A program made the position numbers and the translations under genes. Below the pieces are notes generated by a model. That model saw only the letters and a list, made by a program, of their open reading frames with translations. It was not told the origin of the DNA and ran no database searches. Shown one piece after another: positions 1-12,100 of a stretch of 64,000 nt of DNA. The stretch is from Delphinapterus leucas (Eukaryota > Chordata > Mammalia > Artiodactyla > Monodontidae), in the NCBI RefSeq assembly GCF_002288925.2, contig NW_022097996.1, forward strand, positions 10,362,451 through 10,426,450, in the 5' to 3' direction. Within the stretch, counting starts at the first letter, position 1, and every line of letters begins with the position of its first letter.

Positions 1-830
1 GCTCAACATCATTAGTCATCAGAAAAATGCAAATTAAAACCACAATTAAACCCACAACACACCCACTAGAATACCTAAACTTACGAAGACTGACAACGCC
101 TTATGCTGGTGAGGATGTGGAACAAATGAACACTCATACATTACTCGTAGGAGTAAAAATGGTACAACCACTTTGGGAAAAAGTCTGGCAGTTTTGAAAC
201 TAAACATATGATGTAGCAATTCCACTTCTAGTTATTACCCAAGAGAAATAAATACATATATTCACAAAAAGACTTATATAAGTATGTTCACTGAAGTTTT
301 ATCATAATAGCTACAAACCGGAAACAGCCCAGCTATCCATCAACAGAATGGATAAACAAACTGTGCTCTATGCATATAACAGAATCCTACCCAGCACTAA
401 AAAGGTAACGGCTACTGAAATACCCAACATGGATAAATCTCTAAATATAACGCTCGGTGAAAGACGCCTTACACAAAAGAGTATATGCTATATGGTTCCA
501 TTCATATGACGTTTTAGAACAGGCAAAACTAATCTATGAAAGGGAAAAAAAGGGAAGACTGCTGCTTCTGGGAGGTGCAGGTGAGGATTTACTGGGAGGA
601 GACAGGAGGAAACTTTCTGGGACAATGGTAATGTTCTATATCTTAGTATGATTTTGTTGCACAGGTATATGCATTTGTTAGAACTCATCAAAGAGTACCC
701 ATAAGACCTGTGCATTTCACAGTATGTAAATTTACTTGAAAAGAAAATATTACAAACAGTGAAGTAGCTAATGATGTGCAAATGCACGTATCCGGGGAGA
801 AGGGTACTGAAGTCTGCAGCCTGCTTTGAA
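1..830 (+). mobile_element. L1 3' portion (old, truncated by window edge)
   Basis: Diverged L1 ORF2 end and 3' UTR: GGTGAGGATGTGGAACAAAT, then CACTTTGGGAAAAAGTCTGG and ATCCATCAACAGAATGGATA in the usual order, followed by an A-rich tail near 838-850. Several indels and stops break the frame. Probably a mammalian-wide L1M family. Confidence 0.8.
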
Positions 831-2117
831 ATGTGTTAAAAAAATAAAAAGAAGGATTGATGGGTGGATAGAGGAATGGCTAGTTGGATAAGTATGTGAT
901 AAAGCAAACACTGTAGAACCTCGGTGACAGGTATGGGATGTTCACTGGAAAATTCTTTCAATTTTTGTTTCAAATAAAATGCTGGAAGAAAAACAACTAA
1001 TATCACCTCTTTTTATGATGACTAAGATTGTATCCTAGGTTGGACTGCCAATGTTGAGGATCCTGGTCACCATCTACGAAAATCTGATTATCAAGGGAGT
1101 AAGTAAAAGTGATCAACAATATGAAGTGAGGGGCGGGGATGGGGAGGGTATTAGAGCCAAAGTCCAGACATGCGAGAGGTTCTGAGGCCTGCCAGAAATA
1201 AGGCCAGGGCAGCAAGGCAGGAGACGGCCACTTTCAGGTCTTCTTAGGTTGCTTTGCTTTCTTCATTCCTCTGCAAATCTATGAAATTAGCTTCTGGGCC
1301 TGGGACCCAGCATTACCTAGCACTCTAGTTTTTCCAAGACACAGAAGGACATAGTTGGAGGATTTAAAGTCATTGATGGAGGGGGAAAAAAGAGGAAGGA
1401 ACAGAACTGAATTAAAAATTCCACAGGGAGAAGGTATGACTCACCTACTTCTTGGTGGGTAACTACCCTTTTAAATTGCATCTTGTGAAAACAGCCAAGG
1501 AGCATTAAAAATTGAATGCAAAACTGCTTCTGGGCAAGGCTGATTAAAAAGGAATAAAACCATTTTAAAAGGTTGTTTTGAGATATTTGGCAACATTTGC
1601 ATTCTGGTGAACGGGTGACTCAGATCCCACTGCTGGTCCTTTTCACCTCCAGAGCTATGAGTTTTAGAGGATGATAGTCACCAGTAATTGATGATCTCTG
1701 GAGATTACTGCAGTCTCAGTCTAGCTGATAGTAATGAGTGATTATCACTTTGCTTGATTTAATGAGCCTTCACAGAAATCACACCTGCTTTGTCCTTGAC
1801 CTCTCTGTTCACTCAAGCTTTCCAATGTTTCCATCTGCAAGGATATAACACACTGCTTGTTACTAACCTGCCATAAATAACAACCAAGTTCACCTTGTTA
1901 GGGCTTTTCCTTACCCTAACTCTTAATCTTTTAAGAAAAAAGCAAAACTTTAACCAGATGACACACACAATAGCAAAGCAGAGACACACTTGAGCTGATA
2001 GAACTTGACACTAATTCAAACAAAGACTTTTAACCTTAAACACGGTTGACTCATCTGTCACAATATGTAACTTTTAACTTAATTTAAAATTAATCTTAAA
2101 AAAAAAAAACCCACCTA

Positions 2118-2491
2118 GGGACTTCCCTGATGGCGCAGTGGTTAAGAATCCACCTGCCAATGCAGGGGACACAGGTTCAAGCCCTGGTCTGGGAAGATCC
2201 ACCTGCCGCAGAGCAACTAAGCCCGTGTGTCACAACTACTGAGCCTGCGCTCTAGAGCCCACGAGCCACAACTACTGAGTCCACATGCCACAACTAATGA
2301 AGCCCGCACGCCTAGAGCCCTTGCTCTGCAACGAGAAGAGCCACCGCAATGAGAAGCCCGCGCACCGCAACGAAGAGCAGCTCCCGCTCGCTGCAACTAG
2401 AGAAAGCCTGCGCGCAGCAACGAAGACCCAACGCTGCCAAAAATAAATAAATAAAATAAATAAATTTATTAAAAACAACAACAAAAAACAC
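2118..2491 (+). mobile_element. CHR-type tRNA-derived SINE, long form
   Basis: A-box-like TGGCGCAGTGG and B-box-like GGTTCAAGCCC near the head, several ACAACTACTGAGCC-type units, CAACGAAGACCCAACGC near the tail and an AAATAAATAAAT tail. Flanked by the short repeat CCCACCTA at 2110-2117 and 2492-2499. Confidence 0.92.
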
Positions 2492-4674
2492 CCCACCTAT
2501 GCCAAGCTTGTCAAAGTCAGTATTACATCCGTGTAGTTGTACTAGTATCAACTACTAGTAAAATAAAATTGAAATTCATCACCTTGCCTCTGACAGAGGT
2601 GGGTCATGCTGGGTAACCCAAACAGTTTTCATGAATACCCTCTGCGCAAGAGAACTTAGAGAACAGCAAAGTAAATATCTCATCCAAAAGTTTTGAAGAA
2701 AACGTTATGTTCAAAACACAGTATCTCTGGGCTGCTCTACATTTTGCAAAGATGTCAACATTTGAAAATAGTTTTCTATGTCTCTATAATACAAACCAGA
2801 CAACTATTTCTTCAAATTATACAAAGCTTCCCTGAAAAACAAATACCAACTCTACTATAGGGAATTGGCAGTAAAAATTTACCTCAACAAAGCAAACAAG
2901 ATACCACAAATTGGCTTTTTCCAGATAATCTCATAAAAGTATAGAGACCAGGAGTAAAAAGCAAAACATGTCGAATGTGGGTTGGCAGGATTCAGTGTAG
3001 CATTTATGGATGGTTTCATGGCTCCCAGATCGTACTTTTACTACTTCCCGAGAGCCATTCATGATATTTGTTGCAATGAAGGCTCAAATCCCATAAAAAT
3101 TTTTATCCGTAGTAAAGTGTTTGTTGCCCCCTTGAGGTAAATTCAAGAACAGAAACAAAACAACGCCGGCTCTGCCTGGTCCATTAGAGAAAGAGGCTTG
3201 CTTCTCCAAACGGTTTTTTCTACACACACACCGTAATCGCAAGTTATAATAATAATAAAACTCTATTTTCACCTGGAAAAAAAAAAGGCAATTTACAAAC
3301 ACCACTAGACACTGCATCATTTCTGCAAAAATAAAGATAAAACTTCACACAAAGAATAGAGCAAATATTTTTAAAGTTTCAGTTGATGAGATGTCAGACT
3401 AACTGCATCCTAAAAATTCATTATGCAGATCTTCAGTTGGCCTAGCTCACATGACCCAGGGGACCCAAACTGTAGACTGAAAAGCTCTGCAGCAAGCTTT
3501 CATGGGGGTGGGGAAGGGCGGGACAAGTCCAAGATACTTATGGCTCAAATCCACATAATGTGCAAGGTCTGCAACATGAGGACAGCTGCACTGATGAAAA
3601 AATATATAATACATAAGCATGCGTAGAAAAATATGATGGTCTGAATAGATTATCCTGTGAGGGAATTCTCAGAGTTCAATGGATTTTAGTCAGTAATCCT
3701 CTGAGGTACTGCTGCCATCCTAATATCATGGGGCTTTGAACTAATTAAGGTTGTTTTTCTTCCTCCAATTGCATTTTATTCTAAGCTATCATCTGATTTT
3801 CAGTATTATTAGGAAGAATGCGATGGATTTACATCATTACTCCTCTAAAGATTGAAAGACTTCAGCGTTTTACTCAGCATGACTCATATTCATGAATGAT
3901 CAAGTTCTGAATGAGCAGTAAAATATGGTCCCATCTCATCCTGCTACGAAAGGCCCTGCAGGATGGAGAGATCACCTGGGCCAGCTGTTGCTCAAAGTCC
4001 ACATTCAATTAACCTGTCACATCCTCTACTGGCGATCACACAAAGTAGCGGCTCACACATGCTCTCCCAGCTGCTGAACTCTCTACCCAGGCCCCTCAAA
4101 GTACCCTTGAGATTTATTTAAACTTATGAAAAAGTCTCTACTCTTTTCATTTATACCAACCCAAAGGAGAGCAAAAGAAGGGGCTAGGAGAAGTAGGGAG
4201 AGCACAAAAAGACGGCCCTGTCCCCAATTCCAAGAGGAAGCCCTACCTAGGTCGTTAGCTGTCAATATCTGACCAACAGATGGATCATTCAAAATTCATT
4301 CACAAGTGTGCTTGTCCAAAAACTGTTTTAATTACAGGGTAATGAAAGTTTCCTCGCTTGTAAAACAGGGATAAGTTAAATACTTAAAGACTTCTTATAA
4401 GAACTGAATAAGTGAATACTTATCACAATGCTCAGCACACTGTACGCTGTATACGTCCTCCTTTACCCCCACGTCTCATGTCCCTTTCTCCTCAGTGCTA
4501 ACTATTGCCTATGATGATCACCATTCTACCACCTCTTCTATGCATTTATACTCACAGGCACGTATACAAAAATGATGGGCTCACACTGCAAGAATGGCCC
4601 TAAAAATTGCGTTTTCATGTAGCATACCTTGGAAATCTGAAACTCTCCCATAAGGTGACCTTATCCATTTGCAT

Positions 4675-5615
4675 GGCTATAAATACCATCTATGAGCTGA
4701 TAATCCCCAATTTTATATCACCAGCCCAGACATCTCTTATATAGCCTATGGACATCCCCACCTGAATGTATTCTAGGCATTTCAAACTTAATGCAGCCAA
4801 AGTAAAACTCTCGATTTTCTCCCACAAACCTGTTCTTCCTTCTGTCTTTTCCATCTCAGTATGTGACACAACTCTCGATCATTTCCTACAACCAAAACCT
4901 GGGTGTCATCCTTGATTCGTTCCTCTTTCTTACTGTGGACCTCATCCAAAATCTGTCAGTTTCCACACAAAAATACAGCTAATCCATCTATTCTTTTCTG
5001 TCATTACTGCCACCACCCTCATCTGAGCTGGGGTGGATACAACACTCTTCCACCCAGTTTCCCACGTCCACTCTTGCACCAACATTCTCATGTTGCAGCC
5101 ACACAATAACCAGAATGAGCTTCTTACAAACCCGAACACATCAGTCTCCTGCTTGAAACCATTCATCTACTTCCTACTGCTGATTCGAAAGTTTTTAAGT
5201 CCTCAAAAGCATGTATAATCAGGCCCACACCTAACTTTTCAATCTCCCTTCATGACATATGCCCCCCTTTTCACTGGAATCTAGATACCCTGGCCTCCTC
5301 TCTGTTCCTGGAACACCTCAAGTTCTTCCTCATTTCAGTGCCTCTTCCTTTTTCTGCGCTTGGCCTGACTCCCTCCTTATACTTCAGATCTCAGCTTAAA
5401 TGTCACCACTTTGTGTGCAGAATCAGCCCAGGTATTCTCCATCATAGCCGTCTATATCCATCACAACACTTACTGTTTGTTATTTGTTGAACCAGTAGAA
5501 TGTAAGCACCACGAGGGCAAGGACAACATCCGTCTTGTTCACCATGTTGTTCCCAGTGTCCAAGGCAGTGCATGGCCCCTAATGGGCCTTCAATTAATGT
5601 TGAGTAAATAAAAGA
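4675..5615 (+). mobile_element. L2 LINE fragment, sense
   Basis: Matches the L2 3' half: GGCTATAAATACCATCTATG at the start, TTGGTGTCATCCTTGATTC-like text near 4905, AGCTTAAATGTCACC near 5395, GAATGTAAGCACCACGAGGG near 5500 and a terminal TTGAGTAAATAAA. Heavily mutated, no usable frame. Confidence 0.8.
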
Positions 5616-5876
5616 GAATAGTACACAGTAACTCAGCCAGGTGTTCCTGAAATTTCTGAAAATAAAAACTATTCTAAGACTTTCATTTCTTAAATCATTG
5701 AACTATATATGAAACCTTAGTATTCTTCTCACTAAAAATGGAGATATGAGGTATCAAAAGAAAGCATAATTGTCTTCTGTCAACTAGAATTTGAAATAAA
5801 TGATTCCATCCATAAACAAATTATTTAATATTAAACAGTAATTAAAACAAGTTATTAAATAATAGTCACTTGTTTT

Positions 5877-7983
5877 TCTATGGCTGAGTAATATTCCATT
5901 GTATATATGTGCCACATCGTCTTTATCCATTCATCTGTCGATGGACACTTAGGTTGTTTCCATGTCCTGGCTATTGTAAATAGAGCTACAATGAACATTG
6001 TGGTACATGACTCGTTTTGAATTATGGTTTTCTTAGGGTATATGCCCAGTAGTGGGACTGCTAGGTCATATGGTAGTTCTATTTCTAGTTTTGTGTGTGT
6101 GTGTGTGGTATGCGGGCCTCTCACTGTTGTGGCCTCTCCCATTGCGGAGCACAGGCTCTGGACACGCAGGCTCAGCGGCCATGGCTCACGGGCCCAGCCG
6201 CTCCGCGGCACGTGAGATCCTCCCGGACCCGGGCACGAACCCGTGTCCCCTGCATCAGAAGGCGGACTCTCAACCACTGCACCACCAGGGAAGCCCTCTA
6301 TTTCTAGTTTTTTAAGGAATCTCCATACTGTTCTCCACAGTGGCTGTATCAATTTACATTCCCACCAACAGTGTAAGAGGGTTCCCTTTTCTCCACACCC
6401 TCTCCAGCATTTATTGTTTGTAGATATTTTTGATGATGGCCATTCTAACCAGTGTGAGGTGATACCTCATTGTAGTTTTGATTTGCATTTCTCTAATGAT
6501 TAGTGATGATGAGCATCCTTTCATGTGTTTGTTGGCAATCTGTATATCTTCTTTGGAGAAACGTCTACTTAGGTCTTCTGCCCATTTTTGGATTGGGTTG
6601 CTTGTTTTTTTGATATGGAGCTGCATGAGCTGCTTGTATATTTTGGAGATGAATCCTTTGTCAGTTGCTTCATTTGCAAATACTTTCTTCCATTCTGAGG
6701 GTTGTATTTTCATCTTGTTTATGGTTACCTTTGCTGTGCAAAAGCATTTAAGTTTCATTAGGTCCCATGTGTTTATTTTTGCTTTTACTCCCATTTCTCT
6801 AGGAGGTGGATCAAAAAGGATCCCGCTGTGATTTATGTCAAAATGCTCTCTATGTTTTCCTCTAAGAGTTTCATAGTGTCTGGCCTTACATTTAGGTCTT
6901 TAATCCATTTTGAGTTTATTTTTGTGTATGGTTAGGAAGTGTTCTAATTTCATTCTTTTACATGTAGCTGTCCAGTTTTCCCAGCACCACTTACTGAACA
7001 GGCTGTCTTTTCTCCATTGTATATTCTTGCCACCTTTATCAAAGATAAGGTGACCATATGTGCATGGGTTTACCTCTGGGCTTTCTATCCTGTTCTACTG
7101 ATCTATATTTCTGTTTTTGTGCCAGTACCATACTGTCTTGATTACTGTAGTTTTGTAGTACAGCCTGAAGTCAGGTAGCCTGATTCCTCCAGCTGTTTTT
7201 CTTTCTCAAGATTGCTTTGGCTATTCGGGGTCTTTTGTGTTTCCATACAAATTGTAAAATTTTTTGTTCTAGTTCTGTGAAAAATGCCTTTGGTAGCTTG
7301 ACAGGGATTGCACTGAATCTGTAGATTGCTTTGGGTAGTACAGTCATTTTCACAATGTTGATTCTTCCAATCCAAGAACACGGTATATCCCTCCATCTGT
7401 TTGTATCGTCTTTAATTTCTTTCATCAGTGTCTTATAGTTTTCTGCACACAGGTGTTTTGTCTCCTTAGGAAGGTTTATTCCTAGATATTTTATTCTTTT
7501 TGTTGCAATGGTAAATGGCAGTGTTTTGTTTGGATGGGCCTAGAGTCTGTCATACAGAGTGAAGTCAGAGAGAGAAAAACAAATACCTTATGCTAACACA
7601 TATATATGGAATCATAAAAAAAAAAAAAGGTTCTGATGAACCTAGGGGCAGGACAGGAATAAAGACGCGGACGTAGAGAATGGACTTGAGGACCCAGGGA
7701 GGGGGAAGCTGGCAAGCTGGGACAAAGTGAGAGTAACACTGACATATATACACTACCAAATGTAAAACAGATTGCTAGTAGGAAGCAGCTGCTACATGCA
7801 GGGAGATCAGCCTGGTGTTTTGTGACCACCTAGAGGGGTGGGATAAGGAGGGTGGGAGGGAGACGCAAGAGGGGGGGGATATGGGGATATGTGTATACAT
7901 ATAGCTGATTCACTTTGTTATACAGCAGAAACTAACACAACATTGTTAAACAATTATACCCGATAAATATGTTTTTTTAAAAA
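5877..7983. mobile_element. Twin-primed (5'-inverted) L1 with nested SINE
   Basis: Positions 5877 to about 7535 are L1 ORF2 in reverse orientation. The minus-strand frame at 6411-6794 reads as the ORF2 C-terminal region. Positions about 7536-7983 are the L1 3' end in sense orientation, ending in ACAACATTGTTAAACAATTA and an AT tail. A 13-bp duplication AGTCACTTGTTTT flanks the whole (5864-5876 and 7984-7996), so both halves came from one insertion with 5' inversion. A CHR SINE lies inside the inverted arm. Confidence 0.92.
6093..6296 (-). mobile_element. CHR-type SINE, short form, inside L1
   Basis: Antisense copy starting with GT-rich tail remnant TGTGTGTGTGTG, then CGGGCCTCTCACTGTTGTGG, ending CACCACCAGGGAAGCC. 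Perfect 15-bp target duplication TCTATTTCTAGTTTT at 6078-6092 and 6297-6311, which is L1 sequence, so it is younger than the host L1. Confidence 0.95.
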
Positions 7984-8149
7984 AGTCACTTGTTTTGTTG
8001 ATTATATAGCAGTTAAATGTCTCAGATTAAAAGTACTCCCAGTGCTCTTTTTGGGTGGGCTCACCTAGTCCAATGAAAGCTACCCCTGCAGTTTAGACCA
8101 GCCTAAGGCTGAGAAGATCTGCACAGTGGTTTTTTTGGGTTTTTTTTAA

Positions 8150-8502
8150 AGTAAATTTATTTACTTATTTATTTATTTTTGGCTGCATTGGGTCTTTGTT
8201 CCTGCACGTGGGCTTTCTCTAGTTACGGCGAGCAGGGGCTACTCTTTGTTGCGGCGTGGGGGCTTCTCACTGCGGTGGCTTCTCTTGTTGTGGAGCACGG
8301 GCTATAGGCGCGTGGGCTTCAGTAGTTGTGGCACACGGGCTCAGTAGTTGTGGCTCATGGGCTCTAGAGTGCAGGCTCAGTAGTTGTGGCACACGGGCTA
8401 GGTTGCTCCATGGCATGTGGGATCTTCCTGGACCAGGGCTCGAACCCGTGTCCCCTGCATTGGCAGGTGGATTCTTAACCACTGCACCACCAGGGAAATC
8501 CC
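8150..8502 (-). mobile_element. CHR-type SINE, long form
   Basis: Antisense: TTTATTTATTTATTTTTGGC tail complement, repeated TCAGTAGTTGTGGC units, GGCTCGAACCCGTGTCCCCT (B box complement) and CACTGCACCACCAGGGAAAT head. The flanks are T-rich, so the target duplication is unclear. Confidence 0.92.
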
Positions 8503-8990
8503 TTGGTTTTGGTTTTTTGTTGCTGTTGTTCTTTCTTTTTCTTTTTTTTTTAGTTTCTTTTTATTCTTTCACATAGTGATTTTGTGAAAATACTAATAAC
8601 CAATGGACCATACTCACTTTTTAAAAACATAATCCTTTTTCCCACAAAACAGAAGCAAGTACAAGGACTAGGACTGTATGAGATGACAGATGTTAACTCA
8701 GCTTACTGTGCACATCATTTCATGATATGTGTGACATCAAGTCATTATGCTGCACACCCTAACTTATACAGTGCTCTATGTTCATTGTATCTCAAGAAAA
8801 TTGGGAAAAAATGTATTTAACCTTACAACCCATGAAAGGTATGCAAATAAAAAGAATGACATCCTCTCCCCTCCCTCCCCGAAAGAACTAGGAATATAGA
8901 CATAGAGCAAAAGGAATTCTCACAGACTGCTGCTAGGAGGATAAACTGACAACCAGCGTTGGTGAATATGATAAAATAAGGATTTCTTAC

Positions 8991-9145
8991 TTGACTGCCT
9001 CGTAAATATTGTTGGAGGTATGTCCTGATAAGGCATCGTGTAAATTTCGAATAAAATAATCTCTGTATTCTTCTGGAAGGGCCATAAATGTTCCACCCAT
9101 CACAATAAATTCCACTTTATCCACACTGTGACCAAGTTGTTTTAA
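8991..9145 (-). CDS. ELP3: ELP3 coding exon 7 (last ELP3 exon in window)
   Basis: 155 nt, acceptor CTTTCAG, donor GTAAGA. It encodes [20 protein letters not shown], then [20 protein letters not shown] and [11 protein letters not shown], residues 155-205, plus two bases of a Lys codon. This is part of the radical-SAM barrel. The next exon (YSERSLTKC...) was looked for in 1-8990 and not found, so intron 7 extends past the left edge. Confidence 0.95.
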
Positions 9146-12100
9146 CTGAAAGACATAAATTCATCAGCGTTAGAAAGATACAGTCAACTACCCTAAGAGT
9201 GTTATTGCAAATCTCTAATTTTACTTTGCGGTGTTCTCATCAGTATAGTTTAAAAATGAGAAGCAAACATGTTAAGCAAATTCTATGGACTAAAAAAAAT
9301 AGACTCCAGGGCCTGAAAAGGAAATTATTGCTCAAATAAGGAGGACGAGAATTAAAAATAATAAACAAGAAGTCTGATGTCAACTTACAGAGTTAAGTGA
9401 AAATTTAATAATACAAAGAATATAAATTAGAGAGCAGCAAAGCAAATAACACAATATGTAATAGAATAAACAAATATTTATTGATTACATATTTTATGCC
9501 AGACTTTGTGGTCAGCACTGGGGACGAAGAAGGCTATATGCAACATAATCAGGACTTGATGCAAGTGAAAGAAAGAGAACACTAGATTAGAAAGAAACGT
9601 TAAGAAAGCAGTTTTAAATGAAAAGTTTTGAATTAATTATGAAGTTTCTGGGTACAGGTAGCACCTTAAGCCTAGTTTCAGGGGTGGCGGAAGGACAATA
9701 AAGTCTGAAATATGACATCTCTTCTATTTGGGAAGAGAATGGTATAGATCTTTCAGTTTTTCAACTACAATAAGGCAAGATTCTAATTTTTAGAAACAGG
9801 TATTTAAATTTCTTGCCATATCTTAGGCCTGAGAAAAACTAGGTCAAGTAGACTACAAATTATGAACTCTAATGTACTACGTAAAGAGGATGTCCACACT
9901 TAATATGAGCAAAAAGTTACTTTGTTTTATACTTGTTTCTGAAAATGGCAAATAACTTATACATACATACATCCTTATACATATGTAAATCCTTACAGAT
10001 ACATAAGCATATGGGCATGCATGTGCATACACATGCAAATATATATCTGTAAGTACGTGTACATAGCTATCAACACTAAAAGAATACTTTATAACTATGG
10101 TTGTTTACCAGGAACACACAACAAAATCTTCCTGGTAGCTTTTTCAAAATATCTTGCCTGGACCCTAAACCAGACTTAATCAGAACTTCAGCGGTGAAAT
10201 CTGGCATGTGTTTTGGAAAAGTTACTCAGGTGATTCTAGTGCATTTACAGTTAGGAAAAGAATCACTACTCTCTGGTAGTTTCTAAAATCTTTCAAAACC
10301 CATGCTCCTGTTTGGAAAATATAAACATTTCGAACTCTACTGAAACACTGCAAATGAGTTAAATATCATGGCTAAGGGAATTCCCTGGTGGTCCAGCCAG
10401 TGGTTAGGGCTCTGTGCTTCCACTGCAAGGGGCATGGGTTCCAAAAAAAAAAAAATTATGGCTAAAAAAGAAATTGAAGCAATTGAAGCAATGGTCAGTT
10501 TAGGAACTATGTTGGCTCCCTGCAGGTGGGGTCCTCTCCTACAGCTGACAATCCTGATCCATATATGCTTGAGTGACAATGATGTGAAAATTAGAAGTGG
10601 CTGGTATCCACTTGTAATAACAGTTAAGCACAGAAGCGACTTACTGACTATGGTATGTGCTACTTTCCATTTGAGATTTTCTAGTTGTCTTACTAGATGT
10701 AACTATAAAAACTATGGACAGTTCTTGCATTGTTTGAAATTGGACAAGTTTAAAATAAAATTGTGAAAAAGAAAATCTGTATTAATGTTCAGAGTTCTTG
10801 AACAGAGCAAGGCCATCTACACAGTACTTGTTTTTAATCAGTTATATTGAGGTATAATTTTTTTTTTTTTGGTGGCTTTGCCATGCAGTTTGCAGGATCT
10901 AGGGATCGTGGCCTAGGGACTGAACCCGGGCCATGGCAGTGAAAGCCCGGAATCCTAACGACTAGGCCACCAGGGAACTCCCGGGGTATAATTTATATAC
11001 AATAAAATCCACTAACTTTAACGGTACAATTAAATGAGTTTTGACAAATGTTTAGAGTTGTGTAACCACTGCCACCACCACCACCAGTATACAGAACAAC
11101 TCCATGGCTCCCAAGAGTCCCTCATCCCCCTGTACAGTCAATTCCCCATTCACACCCCAGCAAACTAGTCACAATACTTCTCACTTGGCTTATGGAAGCT
11201 AAAATTCAATCCACCCACCTATTGTCTAAGACATATCCATATTCTGTAAATTTCATACCATAAATAACTTTCTACAAATTGAAAGAACTTTAGAGACTAT
11301 AAAATCCTTACAGAAAATAATACGGTCTTTAAAGCAAGTAGTGTTTTTGACCTTGCTAGGTATTGCATAATAGTCCCCCTCCCTCAGATGGATATTAAAA
11401 ACTTACAAAGGGGAGAAATATTCTTTCAGTTCTTATTTCTGGTTCAACTCAAATCAAGCAATAATACCTTCTAAGTATAAAGATCTAATGTAACAATGCT
11501 TTTTAAAACCTTACCTGTTCTATTCGGTGTCTTGTCTGTAGATAAGGGTCATACCTAGCACGGATAGCTCGCATGGAGGTTGGCTAAGAAAAAAGAAAAG
11601 TATCCTGTTATGCCCATGTTGAATTAAGAATAAAACGTAGTTTCAAAAGTGTATTAAAAATAAAGTTCCCTTGGGCTCCTTTCTTCCTCTCTCAGTCTTG
11701 TCAGGGTTCAAAATAATGTCCTGAATAGCATTTGGCTGGTCTCCACTCAACAGCAGGCAGCTCCTTGGACCATAGTTATATCTTTGTGTAAACCCTTATG
11801 GAATCCCCAGGGTCACCAAATTGTTATACTGCTCACAGACACAGCTGTGTATACACATTCAAAAGAGTTACTTGATAAAATAACCTTTAAACCAGATCAT
11901 TAAATATCAATACAACAACAGTTTGCAATGGCTTAACAAAAAGCCATCATGCTATCATACAATGGAATAGTCTACGGCCATGAAACAATATACTGATATA
12001 AAACGTTCCCTAAGATACATTGTTAAATGAGAAAGGTAAGGTGCAAGGTTTTGATAGACTACCTCCTGTGTAAAAAGTTAGGATAAAGAGTATGTATTGC

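Larger units (their letters stand above)
1..8990 (-). other. ELP3: ELP3 intron 7 (partial)
   Basis: No exon found. It holds an L1 (1-830), a CHR SINE (2118-2491), an L2 (4675-5615), a twin-primed L1 (5877-7983) and a CHR SINE (about 8150-8502). The stretches 831-2117, 2500-4674 and 8503-8990 look like unique intronic DNA with only short AT-rich runs. Confidence 0.85.
9146..11514 (-). other. ELP3: ELP3 intron 6
   Basis: 2369 nt. A weak L2 3'-end match lies near 9465-9550, a degenerate alternating purine/pyrimidine stretch (ATACATACATAC type) at 9958-10070, and two short tRNA-derived SINEs at 10376 and 10861. The second is inside an old L1 fragment. Confidence 0.85.

Noticed and set aside
2118..2200. 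tRNA gene suggested by A-box and B-box sequences
   Set aside because: These are the internal promoter remnants of a tRNA-derived SINE. No cloverleaf or acceptor-stem pairing is apparent, and the same motif recurs in every SINE copy.
5855..6352. 165-codon minus-strand ORF
   Set aside because: It is a chimera of L1 ORF2 sequence and the nested CHR SINE read through; not a host gene.
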